Shown piece after piece: positions 26,335-34,636 of a stretch of 35,952 nucleotides of DNA. Position 1 is the first letter of the stretch. Every line of letters starts with the position of its first letter. Location of the stretch: positions 1-35,952 of IMG/VR virus record IMGVR_UViG_3300038548_000196, one strand, 5' to 3'. Source of the stretch: a virus. The notes under the pieces are model-generated. The model was not told where the DNA came from. It saw only the letters and a list, made by a program, of their open reading frames with translations, and searched no databases. Both the position numbers and the translations under genes were made by a program.

Positions 26335-27973
26335 TCGCAAGCAGAAAATAGAGTTTATCCAGTTATCAGAGGAAAAGGCTAGGCGTGAGAGTCGCACTGT
26401 TGTTGGCTTGGTTCATCCTATTGATGGTCACACCCACTCGGTCACTCTCCTTAAAGGTAAGTGGGTACTAACTAACAAAGCTCCGGACGCATATCTAGCG
26501 GTTAAACTTGAGCCTGTTCTTAAATCATTCAAGCGCTACATTATTATAATTGGCGGTCGTGGATCGTCCAAGTCCGTTGGTGGTGTTGACATAAGCTTAT
26601 TTGATGCAAGGGATAACGGGGCCAAAACTTACTGTCTTCGCGAATACCAATCAAGTATTAAAAACTCAGTCCATTCATTATTGAAGGATGAGATAAGCCG
26701 ATTAGAATTTAAAGACTTCGATACTCAGCAAAACACCATTAAATATAAAGATGTTGAGGCTTTCGAGTTTGCCGGGCTAGCAAGGAATGTTGACTCGATT
26801 AAGTCGGCTCACGGTTTCAAACGGTTTATTATCGAAGAGGCTCAGTTCATATCCCAAGACTCACTTGATACCCTGACACCTACCGCACGAAAGAAGCCGC
26901 AAAAAGGATTGCCGACCAAGATAAAACAAGTCGATGATGTTTCAAATGTCTCTATGGTTTTTATTGCCAACCCTCATAGCTCAGCAGATCCATTCAGCCA
27001 AAGGTTTATAGTTCCTTTTCAGGATGAGATAGACCAACACGGATTTTATGAAGACGACCTGCACCTGATTGTCGTTATGAATTACATGGATAACCCATGG
27101 TTCGATCAGTCAGGCTTAGAAGAGGAAAGGCAATGGGATTATGAGAACAAAGAGCGCAATCTCTATGATCATATATGGCTAGGTAAGCATAATGATTCTG
27201 TTGATAACTCAATTATTAAAGCTGAATGGTTTGATGCGTGCGTTGACGCTCATAAATTACCGCACCTTAAAGAAGCGTTTAAACCTCACGGCGTTAAGGT
27301 AGCTTCACATGACCCGGCCGATGGTGGTAAAGATGCCAAGTCGTTTGCTATGCGTCATGGCTCTATCGTTACTCACGTTAAAGAATATAAGGCCGGTGAG
27401 ATTGACGAAGGTTGTGATTGGGCGACAGGTTTAGCCATTAACCTTGGCGCCAATATATTTCGATGGGATGGCGACGGAATGGGCGCAGGGCTTAAGCGTC
27501 AAGTGTCCGATGCCTTTGCCGGTACTCAAATAACCTATGAAATGTTTAGGGGTGGATTATCTGGCAGCGCTCAGCATCGAGCAGAAGATATTTATACGCC
27601 GGTTCAGGATGATAGCAACAAGACACCAACGACATACGCAGAGACCTTCTTAAATGACCGCTCACAGGCTTATACTACTTTGGGTGATAGGTGTTACAAT
27701 ACCTACAAGTGTGTTATTAAGGGTGAGTATATGGACCCTGATTTAATGATAAGCTTTGATTCCGATGGCATTGATAACATGGGTGCTTTTAAGTCTGAGA
27801 TTTGTCGCATACCGAGAATACCGAACCCTAAAGGGTTAATACAAATTATGGGTAAGCAGCAGATGAAAAAGCTAGGCATTAAATCCCCTAATATGTCCGA
27901 TGGTGTAGCCATGCTTATGCCATGCCCTGTAATCCAAGCCCCAAAGGCTAGAAAAATGAGCTTTGTCGTATGA
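26315..27973 (+). CDS. terL: Terminase large subunit, headful type
   Basis: 552 aa. ATPase: Walker A 'GGRGSSKS' (80-87), Walker B 'FIIEEA' (171-176) with Glu175, motif III 'FIANPHS' (217-223). Nuclease: Asp333 ('SHDPADGG'), Asp385/387 ('RWDGDGMGAG') and Asp529 ('NMSDGVAML'), the RNase H-like metal triad. This is the P22/Sf6 type (Terminase_3-like) that cuts when the head is full, so virion DNA ends are circularly permuted. It works at the portal vertex with terS. Confidence 0.93.
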   Translation: MQLQNLSRKQKIEFIQLSEEKARRESRTVVGLVHPIDGHTHSVTLLKGKWVLTNKAPDAYLAVKLEPVLKSFKRYIIIIGGRGSSKSVGGVDISLFDARDNGAKTYCLREYQSSIKNSVHSLLKDEISRLEFKDFDTQQNTIKYKDVEAFEFAGLARNVDSIKSAHGFKRFIIEEAQFISQDSLDTLTPTARKKPQKGLPTKIKQVDDVSNVSMVFIANPHSSADPFSQRFIVPFQDEIDQHGFYEDDLHLIVVMNYMDNPWFDQSGLEEERQWDYENKERNLYDHIWLGKHNDSVDNSIIKAEWFDACVDAHKLPHLKEAFKPHGVKVASHDPADGGKDAKSFAMRHGSIVTHVKEYKAGEIDEGCDWATGLAINLGANIFRWDGDGMGAGLKRQVSDAFAGTQITYEMFRGGLSGSAQHRAEDIYTPVQDDSNKTPTTYAETFLNDRSQAYTTLGDRCYNTYKCVIKGEYMDPDLMISFDSDGIDNMGAFKSEICRIPRIPNPKGLIQIMGKQQMKKLGIKSPNMSDGVAMLMPCPVIQAPKARKMSFVV

Positions 27974-30132
27974 GTATAGACTTTTCAGATCATGACGTAA
28001 TCGTTGGCCAATTAGAAAAGGACCAGCACGACGAGAAATACGCAAGGGACTTATCCCGAGAAGATCAGCACTTTCTACATGACGTTGATGGTATGTGGGA
28101 AGATTCAATTATTACTAAGTTCGGTGATCGTCCGCGTTATACGTTTGATATGGTTAGTCATCAAATAGACAATATAGCCGGTGAGATTGAACAGAACGAG
28201 TTTCAAGCCAAGGTAGACCCATTAGGCGCAGGTGCAAGCAAAGAGACTGCCAAGGTACTTAACGGCCTTATACGCAATATTCAAGTGGCTTCTAATGCTT
28301 CGCGTACTTATCAGCGTGCAGGCAAGAAGATGATTCAAATCGGCTTCGATGCTTGGCGTGTCGTATCTGACTTTGAAAGCCAGAAAAGTTTTAAGCAGGT
28401 TCTAAAGATTCAAAAGGTTGATAATGCTATTAACCGAATATGGTTTGATTCTAATTCAGTTGAAGAAGACAGGTCAGATGCTCGATGGGTGTTTGACTTA
28501 AGAGCTTTGAACGCTTCAGTTTATAAGGACAGATTCCCAAAGGGCGAAGCCAAGAGCTTATCCGAGAATAACGGCCAAGAGTTTAACGGTAGCGTTCGAG
28601 ACACCCGAGAAGTCATTGTAGTTGCTGAAATACTCTACAAAAAAGAAGTTCGTAAGATGGTAATAGAGTTCAGTGACGGCTCTATATTTGAAGACGATGA
28701 TAAGCTTAAGGCTCGAATGGATGAGTTAGCCGAGCAAGGCATTACCCCTGTTCGTGAACCTGTTGAGCGCGCAAGCTTTGAAGTTAAGTCTCGCTGGTTT
28801 GATGCCGGTGGATGGCTTGGCGAAGAGCAAGATACACCTTTTAATTTACTGCCTGTTTGCCCAGTTTATGGTGACTTTGACATTATCGACAATAAGATCA
28901 GCTACCAAGGTAAAACCCGAAAGCTTATTGATCCCCAGCGCGTATTAAACTATGCAGAATCAAGAAAGATTGAAGAAGGGGCTATTGCTCCGCGCGCTAA
29001 GATATGGATGACAGAAACCCAAGCGGCCGGTCATGAAGCGTCATTAGAGCAAATGAATGTTAGTGCTGACCCTGTTCAAATGTACAATTTCGACAAAGAA
29101 AACCCTACCCCACCATTCCCAACACCGGGCGCACAGGTCAATCCTTCATTAGCCGAAACATCAGCATCAATGCAGGCAATGATTCAAACCTCTACCAATC
29201 AGCATACTGACCCACAAAGATCATTGGTCAGTGGTGTTGCTTTAGAGCGCGCAGAGAATAAGGGAAACACTTCGAACATCAAGTATCACAACTCTTTAGT
29301 TGTCGGTATTAACTATTGCTGTCGCGTGCTTATGGGTGCAATCCCTGTTGTTTATGATACGCGCGAAAGACAAGTAAGAATTTTAGAAGAAGATGGCACG
29401 GCTAGCATCGTAACCATTAATAAAACTATTCGTGACGAAGAAACTAATCAACTAGAAACCTTAAACGATTTCTCTATTGGTGATTTCGATGTGACATGCT
29501 CAGTCGGTGCAGCGTTTAAGAATCAGCAGCAAGAAGCCGTGAACGCTCAGCTAAGGCTTGGTGAGATAGCGCCTGAAGTTATAGCTCAAGGTATGGACGT
29601 GCTTATTGGCAATATTCAAGCGCCGGGCATGGGAATACTCCAAGAGCGAGCACGCAAGCAATTGTTTGATGCTGGTATTATCCCCGAATCTCAATGGACT
29701 GATGAAGAGAAATTAGAAGTTGAGGAAGAGATAGCACGATTGCAGGCCGAGCAAGAGCAGGCAGGCGGGCAAGTCGATCCAATTCAAGAGGCTGTTGTGG
29801 CTGATGCTGTTAGTCAGATTGAAAGCCGACAGAACCAAGATCAATTGGATGTTGCTAAATTACAGGCTGACTTAGAAAAGCAGCAAGAAGATTTCTTTAT
29901 TAAGCAAGGCGAACTTGATCTTAAACGAGATGAGCAAGAGCGTAAGAACTTTGAAACCATGACCAAGATGCTGAAGGAAATTAGAGAAGGCTTCGGACTT
30001 GAAACAATCGCCGGACCTCCTACAGTCTCAGCTATGGACAACCAAGCAAGACTTGTATTAGACTTACAGAATCAGGTTAGTAATGACTTACCAACTAGCT
30101 CTGATGATATACCCGAACCTAGCGTGATCTAG
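27970..30132 (+). CDS. Portal protein, P22 gp1-like
   Basis: 720 aa, nearly the length of P22 gp1 (725). Overlaps terL by 4 bases. Contains 'FGDRPRYTFDMVSHQIDNIA' and 'QFNGSVRDTREVIV'-like beta segments of the clip and wing, the long stem helices, and a C-terminal coiled-coil barrel (about residues 590-680, 'DQLDVAKLQADLEKQQEDFF'), which is the barrel of P22-type portals. It forms the dodecameric ring through which DNA enters, and signals a full head. The stop lies in the tandem hairpin element 30114-30160. Confidence 0.88.
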   Translation: MSIDFSDHDVIVGQLEKDQHDEKYARDLSREDQHFLHDVDGMWEDSIITKFGDRPRYTFDMVSHQIDNIAGEIEQNEFQAKVDPLGAGASKETAKVLNGLIRNIQVASNASRTYQRAGKKMIQIGFDAWRVVSDFESQKSFKQVLKIQKVDNAINRIWFDSNSVEEDRSDARWVFDLRALNASVYKDRFPKGEAKSLSENNGQEFNGSVRDTREVIVVAEILYKKEVRKMVIEFSDGSIFEDDDKLKARMDELAEQGITPVREPVERASFEVKSRWFDAGGWLGEEQDTPFNLLPVCPVYGDFDIIDNKISYQGKTRKLIDPQRVLNYAESRKIEEGAIAPRAKIWMTETQAAGHEASLEQMNVSADPVQMYNFDKENPTPPFPTPGAQVNPSLAETSASMQAMIQTSTNQHTDPQRSLVSGVALERAENKGNTSNIKYHNSLVVGINYCCRVLMGAIPVVYDTRERQVRILEEDGTASIVTINKTIRDEETNQLETLNDFSIGDFDVTCSVGAAFKNQQQEAVNAQLRLGEIAPEVIAQGMDVLIGNIQAPGMGILQERARKQLFDAGIIPESQWTDEEKLEVEEEIARLQAEQEQAGGQVDPIQEAVVADAVSQIESRQNQDQLDVAKLQADLEKQQEDFFIKQGELDLKRDEQERKNFETMTKMLKEIREGFGLETIAGPPTVSAMDNQARLVLDLQNQVSNDLPTSSDDIPEPSVI

Positions 30133-30160
30133 GGAAACGAACCTAACGTCATTAGGGAAC
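30114..30160 (+). promoter_or_regulatory. Tandem hairpins before the scaffold gene
   Basis: Two near-copies, 30114-30137 and 30138-30160, each form a 5-bp hairpin: CCTAG/CTAGG with loop CGTGAT (30118-30133) and CCTAA/TTAGG with loop CGTCA (30142-30156). The fifth pair differs (G-C against A-T) yet still pairs, a compensatory difference. The portal stop codon is inside hairpin 1; the scaffold ATG is 26 bases after the second copy. Confidence 0.55.
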
Positions 30161-30185
30161 TTTAATAGCCATTTAAGGTTGATTT

Positions 30186-31001
30186 ATGAGTAATGAGCAG
30201 AATGCGGCTGTTAGTGGAAGTGAAGACTTACCAACGACAGTAGTAGAAGGATCGCAACCTTCAACGGACAAAGCCAGTGCTAGTCCAGAAGAAAAGAAAG
30301 CTTACGCACTTGATAAGCGTTTTGGAAAGTTAACCAGTGATATTAAAAGCAGAGATGCACAGTTAGCCGAAAGGGATAAGTCTCTTGAGAGCATGACTGG
30401 TCAAATGTCAGAAATGAAGGCGAAGATTGACAGCTTAACCGCTCCTAAGCCCGCGAGTTCTGATCTTGAGTTTGATAACCCTGAAGAGTTTAAACGGCAG
30501 AATGATGCCTTTAATGCTCACGAGTTAACGCAAGTACGAAACGAAGCTATTCAGGCCGCTAAAGTTGAATTTCGACAAGATTTAAAATTAGAGCGAGAGC
30601 AAGAAGAGTTAACCAAACAGCAAGCAGCGTTTGAGCAGCAAGCAAACGATCACATTAAGAAAGGTGCAGCAATAGGCCTAACTGAAGAAGACATGGTAAC
30701 GAGCGCAAGAGTATTGGCTCAATCAGGTGTTCCAAGTGAAGTTCAAAGTTTCCTTTTTGATGATGCAGAAGGTCCGCAAATTATGGATTTTCTAGCCAAT
30801 AACCCGAAAGAGTTAGCGGCGATGATTGAAATGCCAGCCATTCAACAAGCTTCCTATATTGAGCGAACAATTCGTGTAAACGCTGTATCAACAAAACCCA
30901 CGGTAACGGGTGCACCTCAACCGCTAATGAATATAAGTGGTGGTGGAATGCAAGAGCTAGACGATTTTGAAAAGCTTTGCCCCGGTGCTGAATTTAAATA
31001 A
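30186..31001 (+). CDS. Scaffolding protein, P22 gp8-like
   Basis: 271 aa (P22 gp8 303 aa), AAGG seven bases before ATG. Disordered acidic/Ser-Thr N-terminus (1-35), then long charged helices ('DAQLAERDKSLESMTGQM', 'REQEELTKQQAAFEQQAND'), a central helical block and a small C-terminal domain. There is little hydrophobic core, as expected for an extended scaffold. It would fill the procapsid, guide coat assembly and ejection-protein uptake, then exit. Position between portal and coat is diagnostic. Confidence 0.82.
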   Translation: MSNEQNAAVSGSEDLPTTVVEGSQPSTDKASASPEEKKAYALDKRFGKLTSDIKSRDAQLAERDKSLESMTGQMSEMKAKIDSLTAPKPASSDLEFDNPEEFKRQNDAFNAHELTQVRNEAIQAAKVEFRQDLKLEREQEELTKQQAAFEQQANDHIKKGAAIGLTEEDMVTSARVLAQSGVPSEVQSFLFDDAEGPQIMDFLANNPKELAAMIEMPAIQQASYIERTIRVNAVSTKPTVTGAPQPLMNISGGGMQELDDFEKLCPGAEFK

Positions 31002-31015
31002 TATAGGTAACTAAA

Positions 31016-32284
31016 ATGGCTAACTCACTAGATAAAAACTTTTCCACCATCGTCCTAAAAGGATTCTTACCCGGCTTCATGTCTGATCTTGTATTGGCTA
31101 AGTCTGTGAATCGAGAATTGCTACAAGGCAAGATTAATCCAAACACAGGTGCTTCAGTTCAATTTAAGCGCCCCCATCAATATACAGCAGAACGAACTTC
31201 TGGTGGTGATGTAAGCGGATCAACTAAAAACCAATTTACCTCAGCAACAGCTACAGGCGAAGTAGGCGACTACATTACTGTACGCGTTGAGTACTCACAG
31301 CTAGAAGAAGCTATCGAACTTAATGAGCTAGAAGGCATTTTGCAGCCAGTTCGCGACGAAATGGTAACTTCTCTTGAAAGTGAAATTTCTGACAGAATGA
31401 TCGCAGCAGCGGCTTTGGTATCAGGAACCCCCGGCACAGCAATCACTAAATGGTCAGATGTTGCTAAAGGTGGCAGCTTACTTAAAGCGATTGGTGTTAA
31501 AGGCCAAACTTGGGCGGCTTTAGATCCTTTCAGCACTGAAAACCTAGCTGACGCACAAGGCGCATTAGCAAGCGGTAGTGATAACCTAGTCAATAAGGCT
31601 TGGGAAGATGCGCAAATCTCCGGTAATTTCGGTGGTCTTCGCGCAATGATGACCAATGGCTTAAGTAATTACACTTCAGGTACTCAGGCGGGTGTTGCCG
31701 GTGTTACTGTAGAAAACACTCCTGTAGTTACTTACTCAGCGCTTAAAGATTCTTACGAAATCACGGTTGATTTAGAAAATCTAGGCGGAGTCCTTACTTT
31801 AAAAGTTGGTGATATTGTTGAATTCGATGACACTTTTCTTTTGAATCAGCAAACTAAAAGCGTAATGGTTAGAAATGGTACTTCGGTTCCATTCACTGGT
31901 ACTGTGACCGCTGACGTTACCGCTGTAGCTGGTAAGGTTACCGTTGTATTGTCAGGTGCTCCAATCTTTGACACTTCAAATGAGCAATACGACACTGTTA
32001 GCCGAGCTATTACAGCGGCCGATACAGTGACTGTATTAGGAACGGCGGGCGCGATAGTTCAGCCTTCAATGTTCTATACCAAAGGTGCATTTGGCCTAGG
32101 TACTGTTGAATTACCTAAGCTTCATTCCATTGATAGCGCTGTTGTTAACCATGAAGGATTTAGCATTCGAGTACATAAGTATGCTGATGGTGACAAGAAC
32201 ACTCAGATGGTTCGTTTCGACATCTTACCTAGCTTCTGTGTATTTAACCCATTCATGATGGGCAAAATGTACGGTAATCCTTAA
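31016..32284 (+). CDS. Major coat protein, P22 gp5-like (HK97 fold with I-domain)
   Basis: 422 aa (P22 gp5 430 aa). N-arm and P/A domains are suggested by 'FSTIVLKGFLPGFMSDLVLA', 'NTGASVQFKRPHQYTA' and 'EISDRMIAAAALVSG'. About residues 222-345 are a beta-rich insert ('YEITVDLENLGGVLTLKVGD', 'TAVAGKVTVVLSGAP'), at the place of the P22 insertion (I) domain. It ends with 'SIRVHKYADGDKNTQMVRFD'. It builds the T=7-type head with the scaffold. A strong terminator follows. Confidence 0.85.
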   Translation: MANSLDKNFSTIVLKGFLPGFMSDLVLAKSVNRELLQGKINPNTGASVQFKRPHQYTAERTSGGDVSGSTKNQFTSATATGEVGDYITVRVEYSQLEEAIELNELEGILQPVRDEMVTSLESEISDRMIAAAALVSGTPGTAITKWSDVAKGGSLLKAIGVKGQTWAALDPFSTENLADAQGALASGSDNLVNKAWEDAQISGNFGGLRAMMTNGLSNYTSGTQAGVAGVTVENTPVVTYSALKDSYEITVDLENLGGVLTLKVGDIVEFDDTFLLNQQTKSVMVRNGTSVPFTGTVTADVTAVAGKVTVVLSGAPIFDTSNEQYDTVSRAITAADTVTVLGTAGAIVQPSMFYTKGAFGLGTVELPKLHSIDSAVVNHEGFSIRVHKYADGDKNTQMVRFDILPSFCVFNPFMMGKMYGNP

Positions 32285-32297
32285 TAGCTTGATGTTC

Positions 32298-32319
32298 AGG
32301 GGGTTTCGGCCCCCTTTAT
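32298..32319 (+). terminator. Terminator after the coat gene
   Basis: AGGGGG (32298-32303) pairs with CCCCCT (32310-32315) across TTTCGG, then TTTATC. The gap between the coat stop and the next gene is 61 bases. It probably ends part of the transcripts so that coat is made in excess over the downstream tail genes. Confidence 0.8.
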
Positions 32320-32345
32320 CAATTTAAAATTTTAAGGAAAGTATT

Positions 32346-32636
32346 GTGTCTAAAAGAATCATATCAGATGGAGTTGTAGCGCTCGGCGTTGGTAGCGGGA
32401 ACGAAAGAACTTTGGCAGCGTCCGATTCATTTGGACCGGCTGTCGTTATTCCCGGTTATATTAATTCTGATGGTAATTTCGTTGGGTTTAAGGATGATTC
32501 GGAAACAGAGCTTTCATTTACTTCTAGCTTTCAGATTGTGCAATCCGGCGGTATCGGCATGAAATACGCTGTTAGTGTTTCTAGCTCAGATGCAACCACC
32601 GATATTCTTATAGAAGAATTTCCACACGGACGATAA
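32346..32636 (+). CDS. Hypothetical 96-aa head/decoration-like protein, GTG start
   Basis: GTG at 32346 after AAGGAAAGTATT. Beta-rich with Gly and Ser: 'DGVVALGVGSGNERTLAA', 'GPAVVIPGYINSDGNFVGF', 'SFQIVQSGGIGMKYAVSVS'. The gene is in the head-completion position after the coat. It could be a small decoration protein; no family known. Confidence 0.65.
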   Translation: MSKRIISDGVVALGVGSGNERTLAASDSFGPAVVIPGYINSDGNFVGFKDDSETELSFTSSFQIVQSGGIGMKYAVSVSSSDATTDILIEEFPHGR

Positions 32637-32666
32637 TAATAAACCTTATTTTAGGAAGGAATTAAA

Positions 32667-32855
32667 GTGGCTCAATTGTTTATTAACGGAGTTCCGAAAA
32701 TAGAATTTAAGCGTGAAGTCGCAATCCTTAAACTGGGCATTGCTGACAGCGTTGAGCTTGATAAAAAAGGTAATGAAACTTTATTGCTTGATGATTTGGT
32801 GGTTACTCTATCCGATCAAGATAAAGCGGATATTGAAGAGGAGCTTAAAAAATGA
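32667..32855 (+). CDS. Hypothetical 62-aa protein, GTG start
   Basis: GTG at 32667 after AGGAAGGAATTAAA. Alternating basic and hydrophobic strands ('QLFINGVPKIEFKREVAI', 'VELDKKGNETLLLDDLVV') with an acidic helical end. Overlaps the next gene by ATGA. Likely a small structural protein; unknown. Confidence 0.65.
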   Translation: MAQLFINGVPKIEFKREVAILKLGIADSVELDKKGNETLLLDDLVVTLSDQDKADIEEELKK

Positions 32856-33610
32856 GCAATGTTATAAGTAAATCCTCAAACAAAGGCAGTGATTATTTTA
32901 TTGATGTCGTATTGGGCCGAATAGCTGGCTTTTCAATGGCGACTATAAACGGCGTTAATACCTCGTTATCCTCTTCATCTGAAGATATTAGCGACCAAGG
33001 CGGAACAGTAACGCCGCTAAGTGTGGCAGGTTCTTTTGAGCTTGTTACATCTGGCAATGATACGGTAGCAGGTACAGGCGTTCAGTTTGTAGCGATAACC
33101 TTTTTAGATGCGGATTGGGAACCTGTAACGGTAATTAAAGCCACAACAGGCGGCACATCTGCCATTACTGGTAGCTTCTTGAGATGCGTTTCTATTATTG
33201 GCATTCAATCGGGGACTCTTAATTGGAATGACAACATTGTCGATGTTCAAGTTGCAAGCGGCGGACAGGTTCATTTAAGAATGAGTCCAGCAAACAACAG
33301 TTCATTTCCTGCTTTCTACTCAGTACCGGCGGGAAAGACAGCGCGAGTCGTTAATGTTGCAACCTTTGTTGCTAAGAATGATGAAATACAATTCCAACCT
33401 TATTTGATTGGGCAAAACGGAAACTTTATTTCTGGCCAGCCTATCCCTTTATTTGAAGGTAGCGTTAACCAAAGATTATTTACCCCTTTCCCCATTACTC
33501 AGAAGCAAGACTTTGTTTTTAGGGGTGAGACTTTAAGCGCGGGCAGTGCTAACGTGTCGATTATTGCGGAAATATTACTCGAAGATGTTCCAGTAACGGC
33601 GAATCCATAG
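32852..33610 (+). CDS. 252-aa beta-rich virion protein, function unknown
   Basis: ATGA start. Throughout rich in beta-strand patterns and Ser/Thr/Gly ('GSFELVTSGNDTVAGTGVQF', 'QVHLRMSPANNSSFPAFYSV', 'ANVSIIAEILLEDVP'). No coiled coil or membrane segment. Between coat and gp4-like, it may be a decoration or head-tail accessory protein. No P22 counterpart recognised. Confidence 0.65.
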   Translation: MSNVISKSSNKGSDYFIDVVLGRIAGFSMATINGVNTSLSSSSEDISDQGGTVTPLSVAGSFELVTSGNDTVAGTGVQFVAITFLDADWEPVTVIKATTGGTSAITGSFLRCVSIIGIQSGTLNWNDNIVDVQVASGGQVHLRMSPANNSSFPAFYSVPAGKTARVVNVATFVAKNDEIQFQPYLIGQNGNFISGQPIPLFEGSVNQRLFTPFPITQKQDFVFRGETLSAGSANVSIIAEILLEDVPVTANP

Positions 33611-33618
33611 GGTATAAA

Positions 33619-34158
33619 ATGAGTCAAACAATAGGTTTCATAGTCGATCGAGCTTTTTCGATAGCCAAGATTAAAAAGGGCAATATCGACATTGAAGACG
33701 AGGAAATGGCAATAGGCATTGATACCTATAACGACATTATAACTCAGTTTGGTATTGACGGTATTAGCCTAGGCGCGACCATTGTTAGCTCTAAAGATGA
33801 TGAAGCTGATGTGCCTGACTGGGCTAACGAGATGATTAAGACCCAAATAGCCTTAAGACTTCTTGACGAATTTAACCGACCTCTAACCGTGGTATTGTCC
33901 GAGCGTGCCGATAGAGCTTTGCGCGCAGTGATGAGAATGGTTAGTCGACAAAGAGGTTCAGCATTCCCGAGCACTTTGCCAGTTGGTACAGGTAATTATT
34001 CAAGTTCTAGCTCGCGTCGTTTTTTCCCTAACAGAGATTGCGGGGACATTACAGGCGGCAATGGTGATTTCATGCTTGACGATGAAGGCCATGTAATACA
34101 AGACGATAGCAGCTGTGCAGGCGCTAACATTTCATCAATTGGAGATTCTAATGGCTAG
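33619..34158 (+). CDS. P22 gp4-like head-to-tail adaptor
   Basis: 179 aa (P22 gp4 166 aa). Helical N-terminus 'QTIGFIVDRAFSIAKIKKGN', 'DTYNDIITQFGIDGIS', then 'EMIKTQIALRLLDEFNRPL' and 'RALRAVMRMVSRQRGSAFPS', the pattern of P22 tail accessory factor gp4. It forms the ring below the portal onto which gp10 and the tail assemble; P22 gp4 also has muramidase activity, not evident here. The C-terminus is extended by a Ser/Gly/Asp-rich tail. Confidence 0.8.
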   Translation: MSQTIGFIVDRAFSIAKIKKGNIDIEDEEMAIGIDTYNDIITQFGIDGISLGATIVSSKDDEADVPDWANEMIKTQIALRLLDEFNRPLTVVLSERADRALRAVMRMVSRQRGSAFPSTLPVGTGNYSSSSSRRFFPNRDCGDITGGNGDFMLDDEGHVIQDDSSCAGANISSIGDSNG

Positions 34159-34636
34159 AGAAAGTAATTTTACAAAAGTAACCACGATTGGCGACAACGA
34201 TTTAGTTCGTGTAATCAAAGATACTTCTAGTCGTAACATGACTAAAAAGAATTTTGTTACTGATATTCAGCAGTTGCTATTAGACTTAGGATTCTTAACC
34301 GCTGCTACTTTGCCGCCTTCAGTATCACAAACTCGATTCATTCAGACGTTTGGCGTTAATCACACATTAGAATTAACTGATGACGCTTTGCTGATGGATG
34401 CAACTGGTAGCACTATAACGGTTAATTTAGTTTTTGCTGCTTCTGCATTTGATTCCGCGACCGATAAAGGGCAAAGATTCACGATTAAGAAGATAGACAC
34501 AAGCGCTGTTAACAACGTGATAATAAACCCAGCAGGAGCCGATTTAATCGACGGTAATACGCAAATAACATTGAGCGGTAACTTAAGACCGTCAATAGAT
34601 ATTATTTCGGATGGTGCTAACTGGTTTCTTATCTAA
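34151..34636 (+). CDS. 161-aa tail protein of fibre type
   Basis: ATG at 34151 six bases after GGAG; overlaps the gp4-like end by 8 bases. The N-terminal half has the shape of a fibre attachment segment ('TTIGDNDLVRVIKDTSSRN', 'MTKKNFVTDI'). The C-terminal half is a beta-roll ('FTIKKIDTSAVNNVIINP', 'NTQITLSGNLRPSIDI', 'WFLI'). Similar end modules occur in fibre proteins, and the tailspike at 5001 begins with a related-looking segment. P22 has no gene here. Minor tail fibre is the best guess. Confidence 0.65.
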   Translation: MARESNFTKVTTIGDNDLVRVIKDTSSRNMTKKNFVTDIQQLLLDLGFLTAATLPPSVSQTRFIQTFGVNHTLELTDDALLMDATGSTITVNLVFAASAFDSATDKGQRFTIKKIDTSAVNNVIINPAGADLIDGNTQITLSGNLRPSIDIISDGANWFLI

